In this document: piece after piece, positions 1-7,766 of the stretch | How the letters are laid out: every line of letters starts with the position of its first letter | Position numbering within the stretch: the first letter of the stretch is position 1 | DNA from: Candidatus Heimdallarchaeota archaeon | Lineage (GTDB): Archaea; Asgardarchaeota; Heimdallarchaeia; Heimdallarchaeales; Heimdallarchaeaceae | Direction of reading: 5' to 3' | Assembly: GCA_018238545.1 (NCBI GenBank) | Contig: JABCTC010000038.1 | Location: forward strand, 1-32,058 | DNA length: 32,058 nucleotides | Made by a program: the position numbers and the translations under genes | The notes under the pieces: generated by a model | Told to the model about the DNA's origin: nothing | The model's database searches: none | What the model saw: the letters and a program-made list of their open reading frames with translations, nothing else

Positions 1-274
1 AGGAATGAAGTGAGTGTGCATTTACTCCGACAACATTCCTGCCATTGCGCATCGTGCTGTATGGTTCAAACTTTATTAACTGAGGGACAAGTGTTCAAAC
101 ACTTGCGAACCATAAATATAGCGAGTTTTCGCCAAGCACTACCCATATATCAGCACTTTCCTATATAAACTCGTAGAAAAATGGAAGAAAATTGGAGAAG
201 TATTAACCATCACCACCTCAACATGCAATGAGGGACAACTCAGAGACTTCTGGCAAGATTGAATAAGATTTTAA
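1..274. other. Left-edge intergenic stretch with hairpins and a 10-base direct repeat
   Basis: I see no credible gene here. Two nested inverted repeats are visible. AGGAATG at 1-7 pairs with CATTCCT at 34-40. ATGGTTC at 61-67 pairs with GAACCAT at 107-113, and inside the second lies a perfect 7-bp hairpin with a TCAA loop (CAAGTGT / ACACTTG). The decamer TGAGGGACAA occurs at 81-90 and again at 229-238. These could be an untranslated structured RNA, the end of a decayed mobile element, or chance in AT-rich DNA. Nothing here decides between them. Confidence 0.3.
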
Positions 275-616
275 TCAGCTGTTGCTAACGGTGCTATTTG
301 ATGCTAGATTTTCATAGACAAAAATCACAATTCCGCCAGTATAAGATTCAAGTAAACTTATCTCAACCAAAGTTGGAGCATAATCGAGAATTATAATATT
401 ATCAAAATTATCGATTGGAGCACTCCCAATAATACTTCTTTCAACAATAACAAATGAAGGATCTAAGGTTATTCTATCCATCAAATAGTCAGGTATATCC
501 TCTCCAACAACTAGCACATCAAAACTATCCTGAGCTAGGGTCTGTGATGAAAGTACTGTGAGTGAGATAAATGCAAGTAAACAACTAAAAGTGACAATAG
601 CAAGCTTTCTCTTCAT
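275..616 (-). CDS. Short exported protein, possibly a truncated amidotransferase-like fold
   Basis: A 113-residue protein that I do not recognise as a named family. Residues 1-29 look like a signal peptide: MKRK basic start, a hydrophobic stretch rich in L, A and S, and a likely cleavage near LAQ-D. The mature part alternates beta-strand-like hydrophobic runs (DVLVVG, NIIILDYA, GGIVIFVYE) with helices. It resembles the first half of class I glutamine-amidotransferase-like or ThuA-like exported domains, in which a 'GGG.v.i' strand is normally followed by more than 100 further residues. Here the protein stops about 14 residues after that strand, in a run of S, N, T and V. I could not find a continuation in the other frames downstream. 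It may therefore be a gene remnant or a genuinely short exported protein. Confidence 0.45.
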   Translation of the reverse strand: MKRKLAIVTFSCLLAFISLTVLSSQTLAQDSFDVLVVGEDIPDYLMDRITLDPSFVIVERSIIGSAPIDNFDNIIILDYAPTLVEISLLESYTGGIVIFVYENLASNSTVSNS

Positions 617-728
617 AAAAACACCTATGGTGCATAAGATTACTGACTAGTATATATGATTTATTGAGAATAAATATCAGTTAAGCATGAAGAATCTCTG
701 ATAAAACAACATATTCCTTTGTTTTAAG

Positions 729-1139
729 TCAGCTTATCAGGTAATTTACTACGTAACCTTCAGCTTCAAGGAAGTCCTTAAAGAAAATTAAACTGGCATT
801 TCTTAAGAAAACAACCGTTGGAGCATCTAACGAAGTAATTAACAGATCGTTAAATCTACGAATAAAGAACATGAATATTTGATAAAAAGCAGCCATTCTT
901 TCATCAACATGAATAAACCTGAAATCATTAATAGGTCGAACATATTCTTTCTCCCAATCCCTACAAGCTGCCTTCATTAATGACTTTATTACAGTTTCGC
1001 TGAGATTTGGCATTGCTGTATGTATACAATCTTGAAGCTTTTCTAGGATTTCAATCTGTCCTTTATTGAGCATTATCTTTCTCGAGCTAATAAGAGCTGA
1101 ATTAAGTTTTCCTTGATCAAGCTCAAATGTAACACTCAT
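729..1139 (-). CDS. Unknown helical protein
   Basis: A 136-residue soluble protein without a signal peptide or membrane segment. It is not recognised. It appears almost entirely alpha-helical, with amphipathic stretches around residues 20-65 and 80-130, and contains an aromatic-rich segment (AAFYQIFMFFIRRF) near residues 83-96 that could be a buried helix or an interaction surface. There are only two cysteines and no metal or nucleotide motif. The ATG at 1137-1139 has a TATA-like TTTATAG about 25-30 bases upstream on the minus strand, as expected for near-leaderless archaeal expression. It is divergent from the pyruvate-kinase-domain gene at 1301. The length, the clean start and the promoter argue for a real gene. 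Confidence 0.55.
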   Translation of the reverse strand: MSVTFELDQGKLNSALISSRKIMLNKGQIEILEKLQDCIHTAMPNLSETVIKSLMKAACRDWEKEYVRPINDFRFIHVDERMAAFYQIFMFFIRRFNDLLITSLDAPTVVFLRNASLIFFKDFLEAEGYVVNYLIS

Positions 1140-1195
1140 TATTATTTAAGCCCTCAATGTTATCTATAAACTTTTGCTCGATATTGAGACAAAAC

Positions 1196-1209
1196 ACAGT
1201 ATACACTGT
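1196..1209. promoter_or_regulatory. Small palindrome between divergent genes
   Basis: ACAGT-ATAC-ACTGT is a perfect 5-bp inverted repeat with a 4-base spacer, lying between the divergent genes at 1139 and 1301. Its position just upstream of both predicted promoters fits an operator, but a 10-base palindrome is short enough to arise by chance. Confidence 0.25.
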
Positions 1210-1270
1210 CCTTTAAACGCATCTAGAAACATAGCTTGAGATGTTAAATGAAAAGAACATTAGTAAAATG

Positions 1271-1277
1271 TTATAAG
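1271..1277 (+). promoter_or_regulatory. TATA-like box for the 1301 gene
   Basis: TTATAAG lies 24-30 bases before the ATG at 1301. Transcription would start almost at the start codon, giving a near-leaderless mRNA. The identification is from spacing and sequence only. Confidence 0.4.
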
Positions 1278-1300
1278 TCAATTATTTGATACTGTAAATC

Positions 1301-1852
1301 ATGTCTGTACATTTTGAGAAACCTGGTGATCACACAGAAGAAGTACTTAATTTAGTGCAAAAGAAGGTAGATGAGCAAAAAATCTCACAAGTCATAGTTG
1401 CAACAACCAAAGGTGACACTGCTCTAAAAGCTGTTGCTTCCCTAAAGAATTGCAAGATTGTAATTGTTACACATCAAGCGGGTTTTAAGGAACCAGGAGG
1501 AATGGAGATTGAAGAAGGTATTATCAAAGATATTGAAGCTAAAGGTATAAAGGTTGTAACAGCTACACATGCTCTTGCTGGTGTTGAACGAGCTGTAAGA
1601 AAGAAGCTAGGTACTTGGATGACTGTTGAAATCATGGCTCAAACGCTCAAAATATTTGGGCAAGGAACAAAAGTATGCGCAGAGATTGTAGCAATGGCTG
1701 CTGATGCTGGGGCAATTTCTCTAGATAATGTCATTGCTGTAGGAGGAACAGGTAGAAGTGCTGACACGGCTTGGATTATCAAACCAGTTCATACACATAA
1801 TTTCTTTGATATGAAACTTATAGAGTTAATATGCAAACCTAAAAACAGCTAA
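1301..1852 (+). CDS. Pyruvate kinase alpha/beta (C-terminal) domain-like protein
   Basis: A 183-residue stand-alone protein that resembles the C-terminal allosteric domain of pyruvate kinase, as in the small archaeal proteins typified by AF0103. The catalytic barrel of pyruvate kinase is absent, so it is not expected to make pyruvate. Visible hallmarks are the alternating strand/helix pattern, the early strand with a threonine-rich turn (IVATTKGDTALKAV, about residues 31-44), VIVTHQAGF near 53-61, and a glycine-rich turn AVGGTGRSADTAW near 146-158 that could bind a phosphorylated ligand. The true function of this family is not established to my knowledge. It lies 10 bases upstream of a membrane lipid kinase on the same strand, so the two are probably co-transcribed. 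Confidence 0.7.
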   Translation: MSVHFEKPGDHTEEVLNLVQKKVDEQKISQVIVATTKGDTALKAVASLKNCKIVIVTHQAGFKEPGGMEIEEGIIKDIEAKGIKVVTATHALAGVERAVRKKLGTWMTVEIMAQTLKIFGQGTKVCAEIVAMAADAGAISLDNVIAVGGTGRSADTAWIIKPVHTHNFFDMKLIELICKPKNS

Positions 1853-1862
1853 GTGTGATAAA

Positions 1863-2570
1863 ATGATTTTTGATCCAACACAACTTAATTGGGTATTTGT
1901 TGTTGTGTCACTCATCGTCGTTTTTCTTACTCTGGGTTCTGTTTATCTATTTGCGTATCTTAATTATGAACGATGGCAAGTTAGAAAACTAAGCCACATG
2001 ATATTGCACACAGTTCTAGCATTTTTTCCTTATTTCGTAGACAATTTATTCGACATTATAATTACCTTAAGCATAACATTAGTTTTACTTCTTGTACTCT
2101 CTATAATACCTCAAATCCAATTTATTCCAAAAATTATTGAAAAATGTACAAGGGAAGGGGATAGCAATATGCAAATGGTCATAAATTCTACTTTGACTAG
2201 TATAGCTGTCTTGCTAATTTACGTGCTTAATTTAGATAGACCATATGTATTTACAGCAGCTTTCCTATCGGTAAGTTTGGGCGATGGTCTTGGTGAAATG
2301 ATAGGGAGACCATATGGAAAGATAAAATATCGCATCTTCGAAGAACGCTCCTTAGAAGGATCTATTGCAGTGTTTGTTGGAACAGCTGTTAGTATTTTTG
2401 TAGCTTTAGCCGTTAACAAGATGCTTGCAGTAGATATATGGTGGAAGATAATTGTAATTGCTCTACTAGGTACAATTGTTGAAGCATGTAACTACAGATT
2501 CTTAGATAATGTTACAGTACCTGCAATTGTAGCACTAATGATGTACGTGCTATTTGAGCTACTATTGTGA
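1863..2570 (+). CDS. Membrane lipid kinase of the dolichol/phytol/CTP-dependent diacylglycerol kinase family
   Basis: A 235-residue polytopic membrane protein with about six to seven hydrophobic segments. The family (Sec59, Dgk1 and VTE5 type) phosphorylates polyprenols, phytol or diacylglycerol, often with CTP, in the membrane. The conserved features are visible: RKLSHM at 41-46, the glycine-rich catalytic motif SLGDGLGEMIGRPYGK at about 138-153, the RSLEGS motif at 162-167, and a C-terminal DN.TVP (215-220). In an archaeon the likely substrate is a polyprenol or an isoprenoid alcohol salvaged into lipids, but the sequence does not tell which. It follows the pyruvate-kinase-domain gene by 10 bases and is followed 47 bases later by a paralogue. 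The start is the first ATG after the preceding stop. Confidence 0.75.
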   Translation: MIFDPTQLNWVFVVVSLIVVFLTLGSVYLFAYLNYERWQVRKLSHMILHTVLAFFPYFVDNLFDIIITLSITLVLLLVLSIIPQIQFIPKIIEKCTREGDSNMQMVINSTLTSIAVLLIYVLNLDRPYVFTAAFLSVSLGDGLGEMIGRPYGKIKYRIFEERSLEGSIAVFVGTAVSIFVALAVNKMLAVDIWWKIIVIALLGTIVEACNYRFLDNVTVPAIVALMMYVLFELLL

Positions 2571-2617
2571 CCAATATTTTATAACAAAGAGTTTTATTTG
2601 AATGCTGTGGATACACT

Positions 2618-3320
2618 ATGATATTTGACCATACTCATGTTGATTGGATAATTGTAGTTGTATTCGTCCCTGTTTACTATTTCTCATTTTGGTTACCCTT
2701 TATACTAAAACGATTAAAGCTTCCTATCTGGCTTACAAGAAAAAGCGGTCACATTGCGATAAATGTATCCACAGCACTTCTCTCCTTCTGGATGACAAAC
2801 CTTTTTGATTTTGTTGTAACATTCTTCACATTACTAGCTATAATTATAATTACTTCATATATTCCTCAAATAAAAATGATGACTAGAGTCTATGAAGGAA
2901 ATTTGAGGGAGGAGGAAAAATCACTATTCTTCACCATAAGCACTGTTCTATCCATCGTAACATTGTGGGCAGTAATGTTTGTTTTTCATGATTCAAAATA
3001 CGCTATTATGTCTGCGTTTCTGGCCCTTGCTATAGGAGATGGTGCAGGAGAGATGATTGGAAAACCCTTGGGTAAAATCAAATATAAGATATTTGTAGAG
3101 AAAAGTCTTGAAGGTTCAATTGCAGTATTTGTTGGTATTTCATTTAGTATTGCGATATCTTTTGCAGTTTATGATCTTATGACCCCTCTCAAATATATGG
3201 AAAATTTTTGTTGTTGCAATAATTGGTACTGTAGCTGAAGCTTTAACTTATGCGGGGATAGATAATTCAACTGTTCCATTATCAGTAGCAGCTTCGTTAT
3301 ATCTCTTTATGCTAATTTGA
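2618..3320 (+). pseudogene. Second lipid kinase paralogue, interrupted by a +1 frameshift
   Basis: Starts MIFDHTHVDW, nearly matching the MIFDPTQLNW start of the upstream kinase. It carries the same RKSGH, AIGDGAGEMIGKPLGKIKYK and KSLEGS motifs, so the two are tandem paralogues. The reading frame ends early at 3238 with a cysteine-rich nonsense tail. If one base of the four-C run at 3183-3186 is skipped, the frame continues through IWKIFVVAIIGTVAEALTYAG and NSTVPLSV to a stop at 3318-3320, aligning residue for residue with the C-terminus of the upstream copy. The corrected product would be 233 residues against 235. A sequencing or assembly error at the homopolymer, a recent inactivating insertion, or a programmed frameshift could each explain it. 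The tail overlaps the convergent methyltransferase stop by 9 bases. Confidence 0.75.
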
Positions 3321-3881
3321 TTTCTTTTCAGCGGATAGAAGATATGTCCCTTTTGTTAATCTCTTCCAGTTAACCGAGAAACCTATTTCTTGACATTGAT
3401 CTGTCAATTCTTGGGGAGAGAAAAAAACACTTCCAAAACGCAATATTTTTTCGAAAATAAACAAAAAGATATTACCGATATATTTCCTATCATAATCTCG
3501 TATAATCAATTTACCATTTTCTTTCAGAACCAAATGGCTCTCTTGAAGAGTTTCTTTCTGTTTACGAATATGGTGGAGAACATCGTTAACGAATATCTGC
3601 TTGATAGTGTTTTCACGAAATGGCATGGAATCACCTGTACCTTGAACTAAGAGCAGATTGCGTGACTTATTTTGAGCTTGTTTTATCATCTCAAAAGAAC
3701 GATCAAGCACGAGACATTCATTGACATAGTTTAAAAATAAAGTTGCTACTCTGCCAGTTCCTCCCCCTAAATCCACGAGTAACTCCTCCTCAGAGTATGT
3801 GAAATCGTCTATAATCTTCTCTAAATCGAACCCTCTTATGATATGGTCGTATCGTCCTGCTATTCGTGAAAAGAGATCCAT
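3312..3881 (-). CDS. Class I SAM-dependent methyltransferase
   Basis: A 189-residue Rossmann-fold methyltransferase of the UbiE/Methyltransf_11 type. It starts DLFSRIAGRYD, the usual 'F...A..YD' lead-in. Motif I is DLGGGTGR at 37-44, the acidic residue that binds the ribose of SAM is in CLVLDRS near 56-62, motif II is in GDSMPF, and the post-motif is NDVLHHI. The C-terminus is short, ending in a strand TYLLSAEKK. The substrate cannot be told from sequence; relatives modify quinones, small molecules, lipids or proteins. It sits 50 bases downstream of the thioredoxin-reductase-like gene and is probably the last gene of the minus-strand cluster running from gatE. Confidence in the fold is high and in the substrate nil. 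Confidence 0.8.
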   Translation of the reverse strand: MDLFSRIAGRYDHIIRGFDLEKIIDDFTYSEEELLVDLGGGTGRVATLFLNYVNECLVLDRSFEMIKQAQNKSRNLLLVQGTGDSMPFRENTIKQIFVNDVLHHIRKQKETLQESHLVLKENGKLIIRDYDRKYIGNIFLFIFEKILRFGSVFFSPQELTDQCQEIGFSVNWKRLTKGTYLLSAEKKSN

Positions 3882-3931
3882 TAGAAGAAAAGAAAAACGC
3901 TATTTTAAAAAGAATAGGAAAAGACGAAAAA

Positions 3932-4918
3932 TCATTCACAAGCTTCTTCGTCCATTGTTGGCCAAGCTTCTTCCTTGTACCAGTAAGGTTTACGAATCCT
4001 ACCAAATGCATTGTGGGCTGCTATTGCTCCTTGTGCAACTGCAATAACTATTAACTGGTATTGTGTTGCAATATCACCTATAGCAAAAATTCCTTCGATG
4101 TTGGTTCGCATTTCTTTATCAACTTTGATGTATTTACCTTCAGTTTTGAGACCAATGTTTTCAAAGATTTCTAAGTTTGTAGACATACCTACAGCTAAAA
4201 TACATTTATCGATTTCTACTTCTCTTTTCATGTGTGTATTAACATCTTGCAAAATTGCTTTCTCTAAGAGTTTATCTCCTTTAAGTTCAGCAATTTGGTG
4301 TTCGTAAATAATTTCTGCCAAATTGTCATCAACAATTTGTTTAACTTTTGTTTCTGCTGCTCTGAAACTATCTCTTCTGTGGACAAGATAGATTTTCTTG
4401 GCAATATCAGCTATCATATGCACAGCATCGATAGCGGTATCCCCACCACCAACAACTAAAACATTTGCACCCTTGAAACGGTCAGGGTCAGTAACAAAGT
4501 TATAAACACCTTTGTCCTTAATCTTGAACTTTCTTTCACCAGTTATTCCTAATTCTGCTGGTTTGGATCCTGTTGCAATAACTATACTCCTGAAATTATA
4601 TCGACCTTCATTTGTTATAATAGTAAGTATATCATCTTTTTTTTCAACATGAATAGCTCTCTCATTCTTAACTTCAGCTTGCACTTCACGAGCTTGTATA
4701 ATAAACTCATCAATCAATCTTTTACTTAGGATACTTGGGGTTCCAGGATAGTTTTCCAGAATTTTACGACCATAGAGGGTGGTTACAATACCACCAAGAC
4801 GTCCGCCTTCGAAAACTGTAACTTTGAGACCCTTGTAGGCAGCAATGATAGCGGAGCCTAACCCACCAACACCACCACCGATTATTCCTAAGTCACCATA
4901 ATAAACATCATCTGACAT
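3932..4918 (-). CDS. Thioredoxin-reductase-like flavoprotein lacking the CxxC (ferredoxin-NADP reductase type)
   Basis: A 328-residue two-dinucleotide-domain flavoprotein. The FAD motif GGGVGG lies at 14-19, the second ATG motif IATGSKP at 114-120, the NADP-binding GGGDTA at 157-162, the NADPH phosphate-binding HRRDSFRA at 180-187, and the FAD-contacting GDIA at 281-284. True thioredoxin reductases have a CATC disulfide about residue 135-145; here the segment reads KGVYNFVTDPDRF with no cysteine. Only two cysteines exist (239 and 327) and they are far apart. That pattern matches YumC-type ferredoxin/flavodoxin-NADP reductases ('GV.YFV.D...F.G..V.VVGGGD'). It probably moves electrons between NAD(P)H and ferredoxin or another small carrier. 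It has close neighbours on both sides on the same strand. Confidence 0.8.
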   Translation of the reverse strand: MSDDVYYGDLGIIGGGVGGLGSAIIAAYKGLKVTVFEGGRLGGIVTTLYGRKILENYPGTPSILSKRLIDEFIIQAREVQAEVKNERAIHVEKKDDILTIITNEGRYNFRSIVIATGSKPAELGITGERKFKIKDKGVYNFVTDPDRFKGANVLVVGGGDTAIDAVHMIADIAKKIYLVHRRDSFRAAETKVKQIVDDNLAEIIYEHQIAELKGDKLLEKAILQDVNTHMKREVEIDKCILAVGMSTNLEIFENIGLKTEGKYIKVDKEMRTNIEGIFAIGDIATQYQLIVIAVAQGAIAAHNAFGRIRKPYWYKEEAWPTMDEEACE

Positions 4919-4977
4919 ATTAACCAGAAAACATAACTCACTAATATTTGTTTTGCATACGGCATTAGTTCAAAAAG

Positions 4978-6324
4978 TTAGCTTAAAGACTTCACAACAT
5001 AGTCTTTTGCAATCACCAAGGCTTTACAATCATCCGAATTATAAGATATAGCTCTTTCCAAAGATTTTCGGTCATTCCGTAGATACCAATTGTCAAAGAG
5101 GATGATACTTGTTGCACCATCTGTAAGAGGCTCATTCCATTTAAATCCTAACCAATTTGCAACATCTTTTAACGTGTAAGTATAAATTGGGAGAATGATT
5201 TTTTCCTTGAAAATATCAAATAGATCTAGTGAATGATTCTGAATTTTGTGTACTGGGTTTCTAGGGAGATTGTATTTATCTACAAGATTTGTAAAATATT
5301 GAGGTTCGGCTGCTGACCAGTGATAAAGTTTATAGTCATCTCCTAGGTTTGAAATAAAATCTAAAAATGCTACAATCATTTCTTTTTCTTCTTCAGGAGA
5401 ATTAGCTAAAAACGATTTATATTCAACTTCATCATTTTTTCTAATCACACAACCTATTATCCAAACAAAATCATGATGAGATGAGCCTTCAACATCCACA
5501 AACAACTCTATTTGGGATGTAGGAAAAGACATTTTTTTTCTGATTATGGCTTTTTTGTCCATTAAAGATTTAGCCTGTAATTGAAAATATTCTAGATCTT
5601 TTGAAAGGAGATCCTCGTCTTTCAAAGTAGAAAGATCAGCTGTTGCTAGCGAAGGTATATCAGTAATATCATGGGAAAACAAGACTTTCTTAACTCTCTT
5701 TCCAATTCCACTTACCAAAGTTAAATCAAGAGTGTCAGCTGCAAGGTTTCGACAATGGTATCTCCATTCACATACCCTGCACCCCCTAGTATAATTTGGA
5801 GATATTGATTGTTCTCCAGATTTGAGCTTATAGATTAATGGAAGATCAGAAATCAACTCAGAAAGATAATTTTCAACATCATATTCAGTATCACCGTTTT
5901 TTGACCGTATAATGAAATAATTGACAGGATTATCATAAAATTCAGATAAAATATAAGTTGCAAAAGTACCTTCCATCATCAAAGGTTTTCTTGCACGAGC
6001 ATTGTTTCGAAAGAATGTTGGGACATAGATTGAAAAATCAGAAGAGTTAATGTTGGTTTGCTCTAACTTGTCAACTTTTGAAGCATAACTTCTGTTCCCA
6101 ATCCAACTTTGATTAATGACACGTTTCGCATTATCTATTGCTATGCTAGTACCCTTAATTCTGCTTGCAATTTGTTTAAATGTTAATTCTTTACTCTGAC
6201 TATCACGCTTGCGTGTCTTCAAAATAGGGTGCACACTCATTTCATCCTCAGGACCATGATAGCTTAGATAGAGTAGCATAGAACATTTGTAGAACAAGCG
6301 GATGTCATAGTGAGTAATAAGCAT
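4978..6324 (-). CDS. TM0106-type protein: Cas4/RecB-like iron-sulfur domain, HhH and RNase H-like domain
   Basis: A 448-residue protein with three regions. The N-terminal part has the Cas4/AddB-like cysteine set: Cys14 plus C-x2-C-x5-C at 182, 185 and 191, expected to bind a 4Fe-4S cluster. Residues about 198-235 (SGIGKR) look like a helix-hairpin-helix DNA-binding motif. The C-terminal part is an RNase H-like (YprB/DEDD) nuclease domain: FVDVEG at 275-280, HWS at 335-337, SLDLFD at 365-370, and YNSDDC at 428-433. In the RecB-like region, the strand that should carry the catalytic E-x-K reads FSIYVPTFF, and the preceding G-x-x-D position reads SKVD, so that active site may be dead. Known relatives are annotated as putative RecB family nucleases of unknown role. 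It lies 52 bases downstream of gatD. Confidence 0.75.
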   Translation of the reverse strand: MLITHYDIRLFYKCSMLLYLSYHGPEDEMSVHPILKTRKRDSQSKELTFKQIASRIKGTSIAIDNAKRVINQSWIGNRSYASKVDKLEQTNINSSDFSIYVPTFFRNNARARKPLMMEGTFATYILSEFYDNPVNYFIIRSKNGDTEYDVENYLSELISDLPLIYKLKSGEQSISPNYTRGCRVCEWRYHCRNLAADTLDLTLVSGIGKRVKKVLFSHDITDIPSLATADLSTLKDEDLLSKDLEYFQLQAKSLMDKKAIIRKKMSFPTSQIELFVDVEGSSHHDFVWIIGCVIRKNDEVEYKSFLANSPEEEKEMIVAFLDFISNLGDDYKLYHWSAAEPQYFTNLVDKYNLPRNPVHKIQNHSLDLFDIFKEKIILPIYTYTLKDVANWLGFKWNEPLTDGATSIILFDNWYLRNDRKSLERAISYNSDDCKALVIAKDYVVKSLS

Positions 6325-6376
6325 TGTAGAAGGAAAAAAGTTAGCAATCTTAAAAGATTTGCAAATAAGAGAAAAA

Positions 6377-7765
6377 TCAAAGGTTCTTCATCATCTTATC
6401 AATACCAGGTTCAACTCCTTGTAGAACCATATAACCTCTAGGTCCTTCTCTAGTTGTAATCTCTCCTGCAATATTTGTGAGCATTATAGCTCTTACTTCA
6501 TCTACATTTCTAGTATGGCCTAAAGCCCAACTCAGTTTTGTGTAAGCTGCTGACGGTAACATGTTTTCACCTTCTATGACGCCTCGTGCTAGCATATCTC
6601 TCCCAGTCTCATAAACTCTCAATTGGGCGAAACCGAACAGAGGTTCTACAACCATAATAACAGGAATTTCTTCTTCCTTACACCTTTCTAAAGCAGGATA
6701 GATATCTGTTCCAACATGTCCTAAACCAGTTCCTATCATTACTACACCATGATAACCAAGATCAACCATAGATTCTAACATATCAGGATTCATTCCGGGA
6801 TAGAAATACAGCATCCCCACTCGAGAATCTGTCTTTGTATCTAGATAGAAATCTTCTTTTGGCCTTCGAGGAGAAATATCATCTTTGAACCATGTAACTC
6901 CAGAATCATCAATCTTACCAAGAGGGATATCTGATAAGGTTCTAAAAGTATCACGTCTAGCGGAATGCATTTTTCTGCATCTGGTAGCTCGATGGATTAG
7001 ATTGTAACTGTCACTGGGAGTACCGTGCATAGCGATTACTACCTCACCAAAGTTTTCATAACCAGAAAGTTGAGCAGCATACAATATGTTTCTAGGTCCA
7101 TCAGAAGAGGGACGATCAGAGCTTCTTTGACTACCAACTAACACAACGGGGACAGGTAAGTTGCGTAGGAAAAATGATAAAGCACATCCTGTCACGCACA
7201 TAGTGTCTGTTCCATGACCTATTATGATCCCATCTGCACCAGATTCTATCTCTTTAGCTATAGCTTCAGCTGTTTTAACCCAATACTCTGGTCGAAAATT
7301 TTCACTCAGTATTTGATAAAGTGTTTTTGGGGTCAGATTTACAGTTGAAATTAGTTCAGGAACTGCAGAAAATAGTTCATCTGGAGTAAAAGCTGGAAGG
7401 ACAGCGCCAGTTCTGTAATCCAATCGCGATGCAACTGTTCCACCAGTGCCCAGAAGAGTTACATTAGGCAAATCCTTCTTAAATTTCACTTCAATATGAG
7501 GTAGTTCATAATTTCCTTTATGAAATCCTATTTCCTTAATGGTTGCTTCTTCATCAATTAAGACACCCAAATTGTAACCTGTATCAACTTTCAATGTAAC
7601 ATAATCATCATCAGTATGTTGACTCCGAGGTAGTAGTAATCCTTCATATTCCGCATCACCTTTCTTAATGACAACTTTACTCCAGGTTCTGATTTTATCT
7701 TTAATCAATCTTTCACGCAATGCTCCTCTGTAACCTTCAGGTTCGCCATTACCATTATTACTCAT
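6377..7765 (-). CDS. gatD: Glu-tRNA(Gln) amidotransferase subunit D
   Basis: The glutaminase/asparaginase-like subunit of archaeal GatDE. It releases ammonia that GatE uses to convert Glu-tRNA(Gln) to Gln-tRNA(Gln) in the cytoplasm. Numbering from an upstream ATG at 7774, the N-terminal Sm-like domain is about residues 20-95 and the asparaginase domain follows. Its catalytic threonine motif is GTGGT at 109-113, the second motif GHGTDTM is at 186-192, and a later K is in RCRKMHS. I prefer the ATG at 7765 (MSNNGNG), three codons in, because AGGAGG at 7775-7780 abuts the first ATG but sits nine bases before the second. With that start it follows the gatE stop by one base, so the pair is translationally coupled. 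About 462 residues, normal for the family. Confidence 0.95.
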   Translation of the reverse strand: MSNNGNGEPEGYRGALRERLIKDKIRTWSKVVIKKGDAEYEGLLLPRSQHTDDDYVTLKVDTGYNLGVLIDEEATIKEIGFHKGNYELPHIEVKFKKDLPNVTLLGTGGTVASRLDYRTGAVLPAFTPDELFSAVPELISTVNLTPKTLYQILSENFRPEYWVKTAEAIAKEIESGADGIIIGHGTDTMCVTGCALSFFLRNLPVPVVLVGSQRSSDRPSSDGPRNILYAAQLSGYENFGEVVIAMHGTPSDSYNLIHRATRCRKMHSARRDTFRTLSDIPLGKIDDSGVTWFKDDISPRRPKEDFYLDTKTDSRVGMLYFYPGMNPDMLESMVDLGYHGVVMIGTGLGHVGTDIYPALERCKEEEIPVIMVVEPLFGFAQLRVYETGRDMLARGVIEGENMLPSAAYTKLSWALGHTRNVDEVRAIMLTNIAGEITTREGPRGYMVLQGVEPGIDKMMKNL

Positions 7766-7766
7766 C

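Noticed and set aside
61..113. tRNA-like 7-bp acceptor stem with a TTCAAA loop
   Set aside because: The stem ATGGTTC/GAACCAT encloses only 39 bases, with a 7-bp hairpin but no D or anticodon arm, so it cannot be a tRNA; kept only as a structured repeat.
3390..4307. Several plus-strand open frames inside the methyltransferase and flavoprotein genes
   Set aside because: Shadows of clearly identified minus-strand genes; no recognisable domains.
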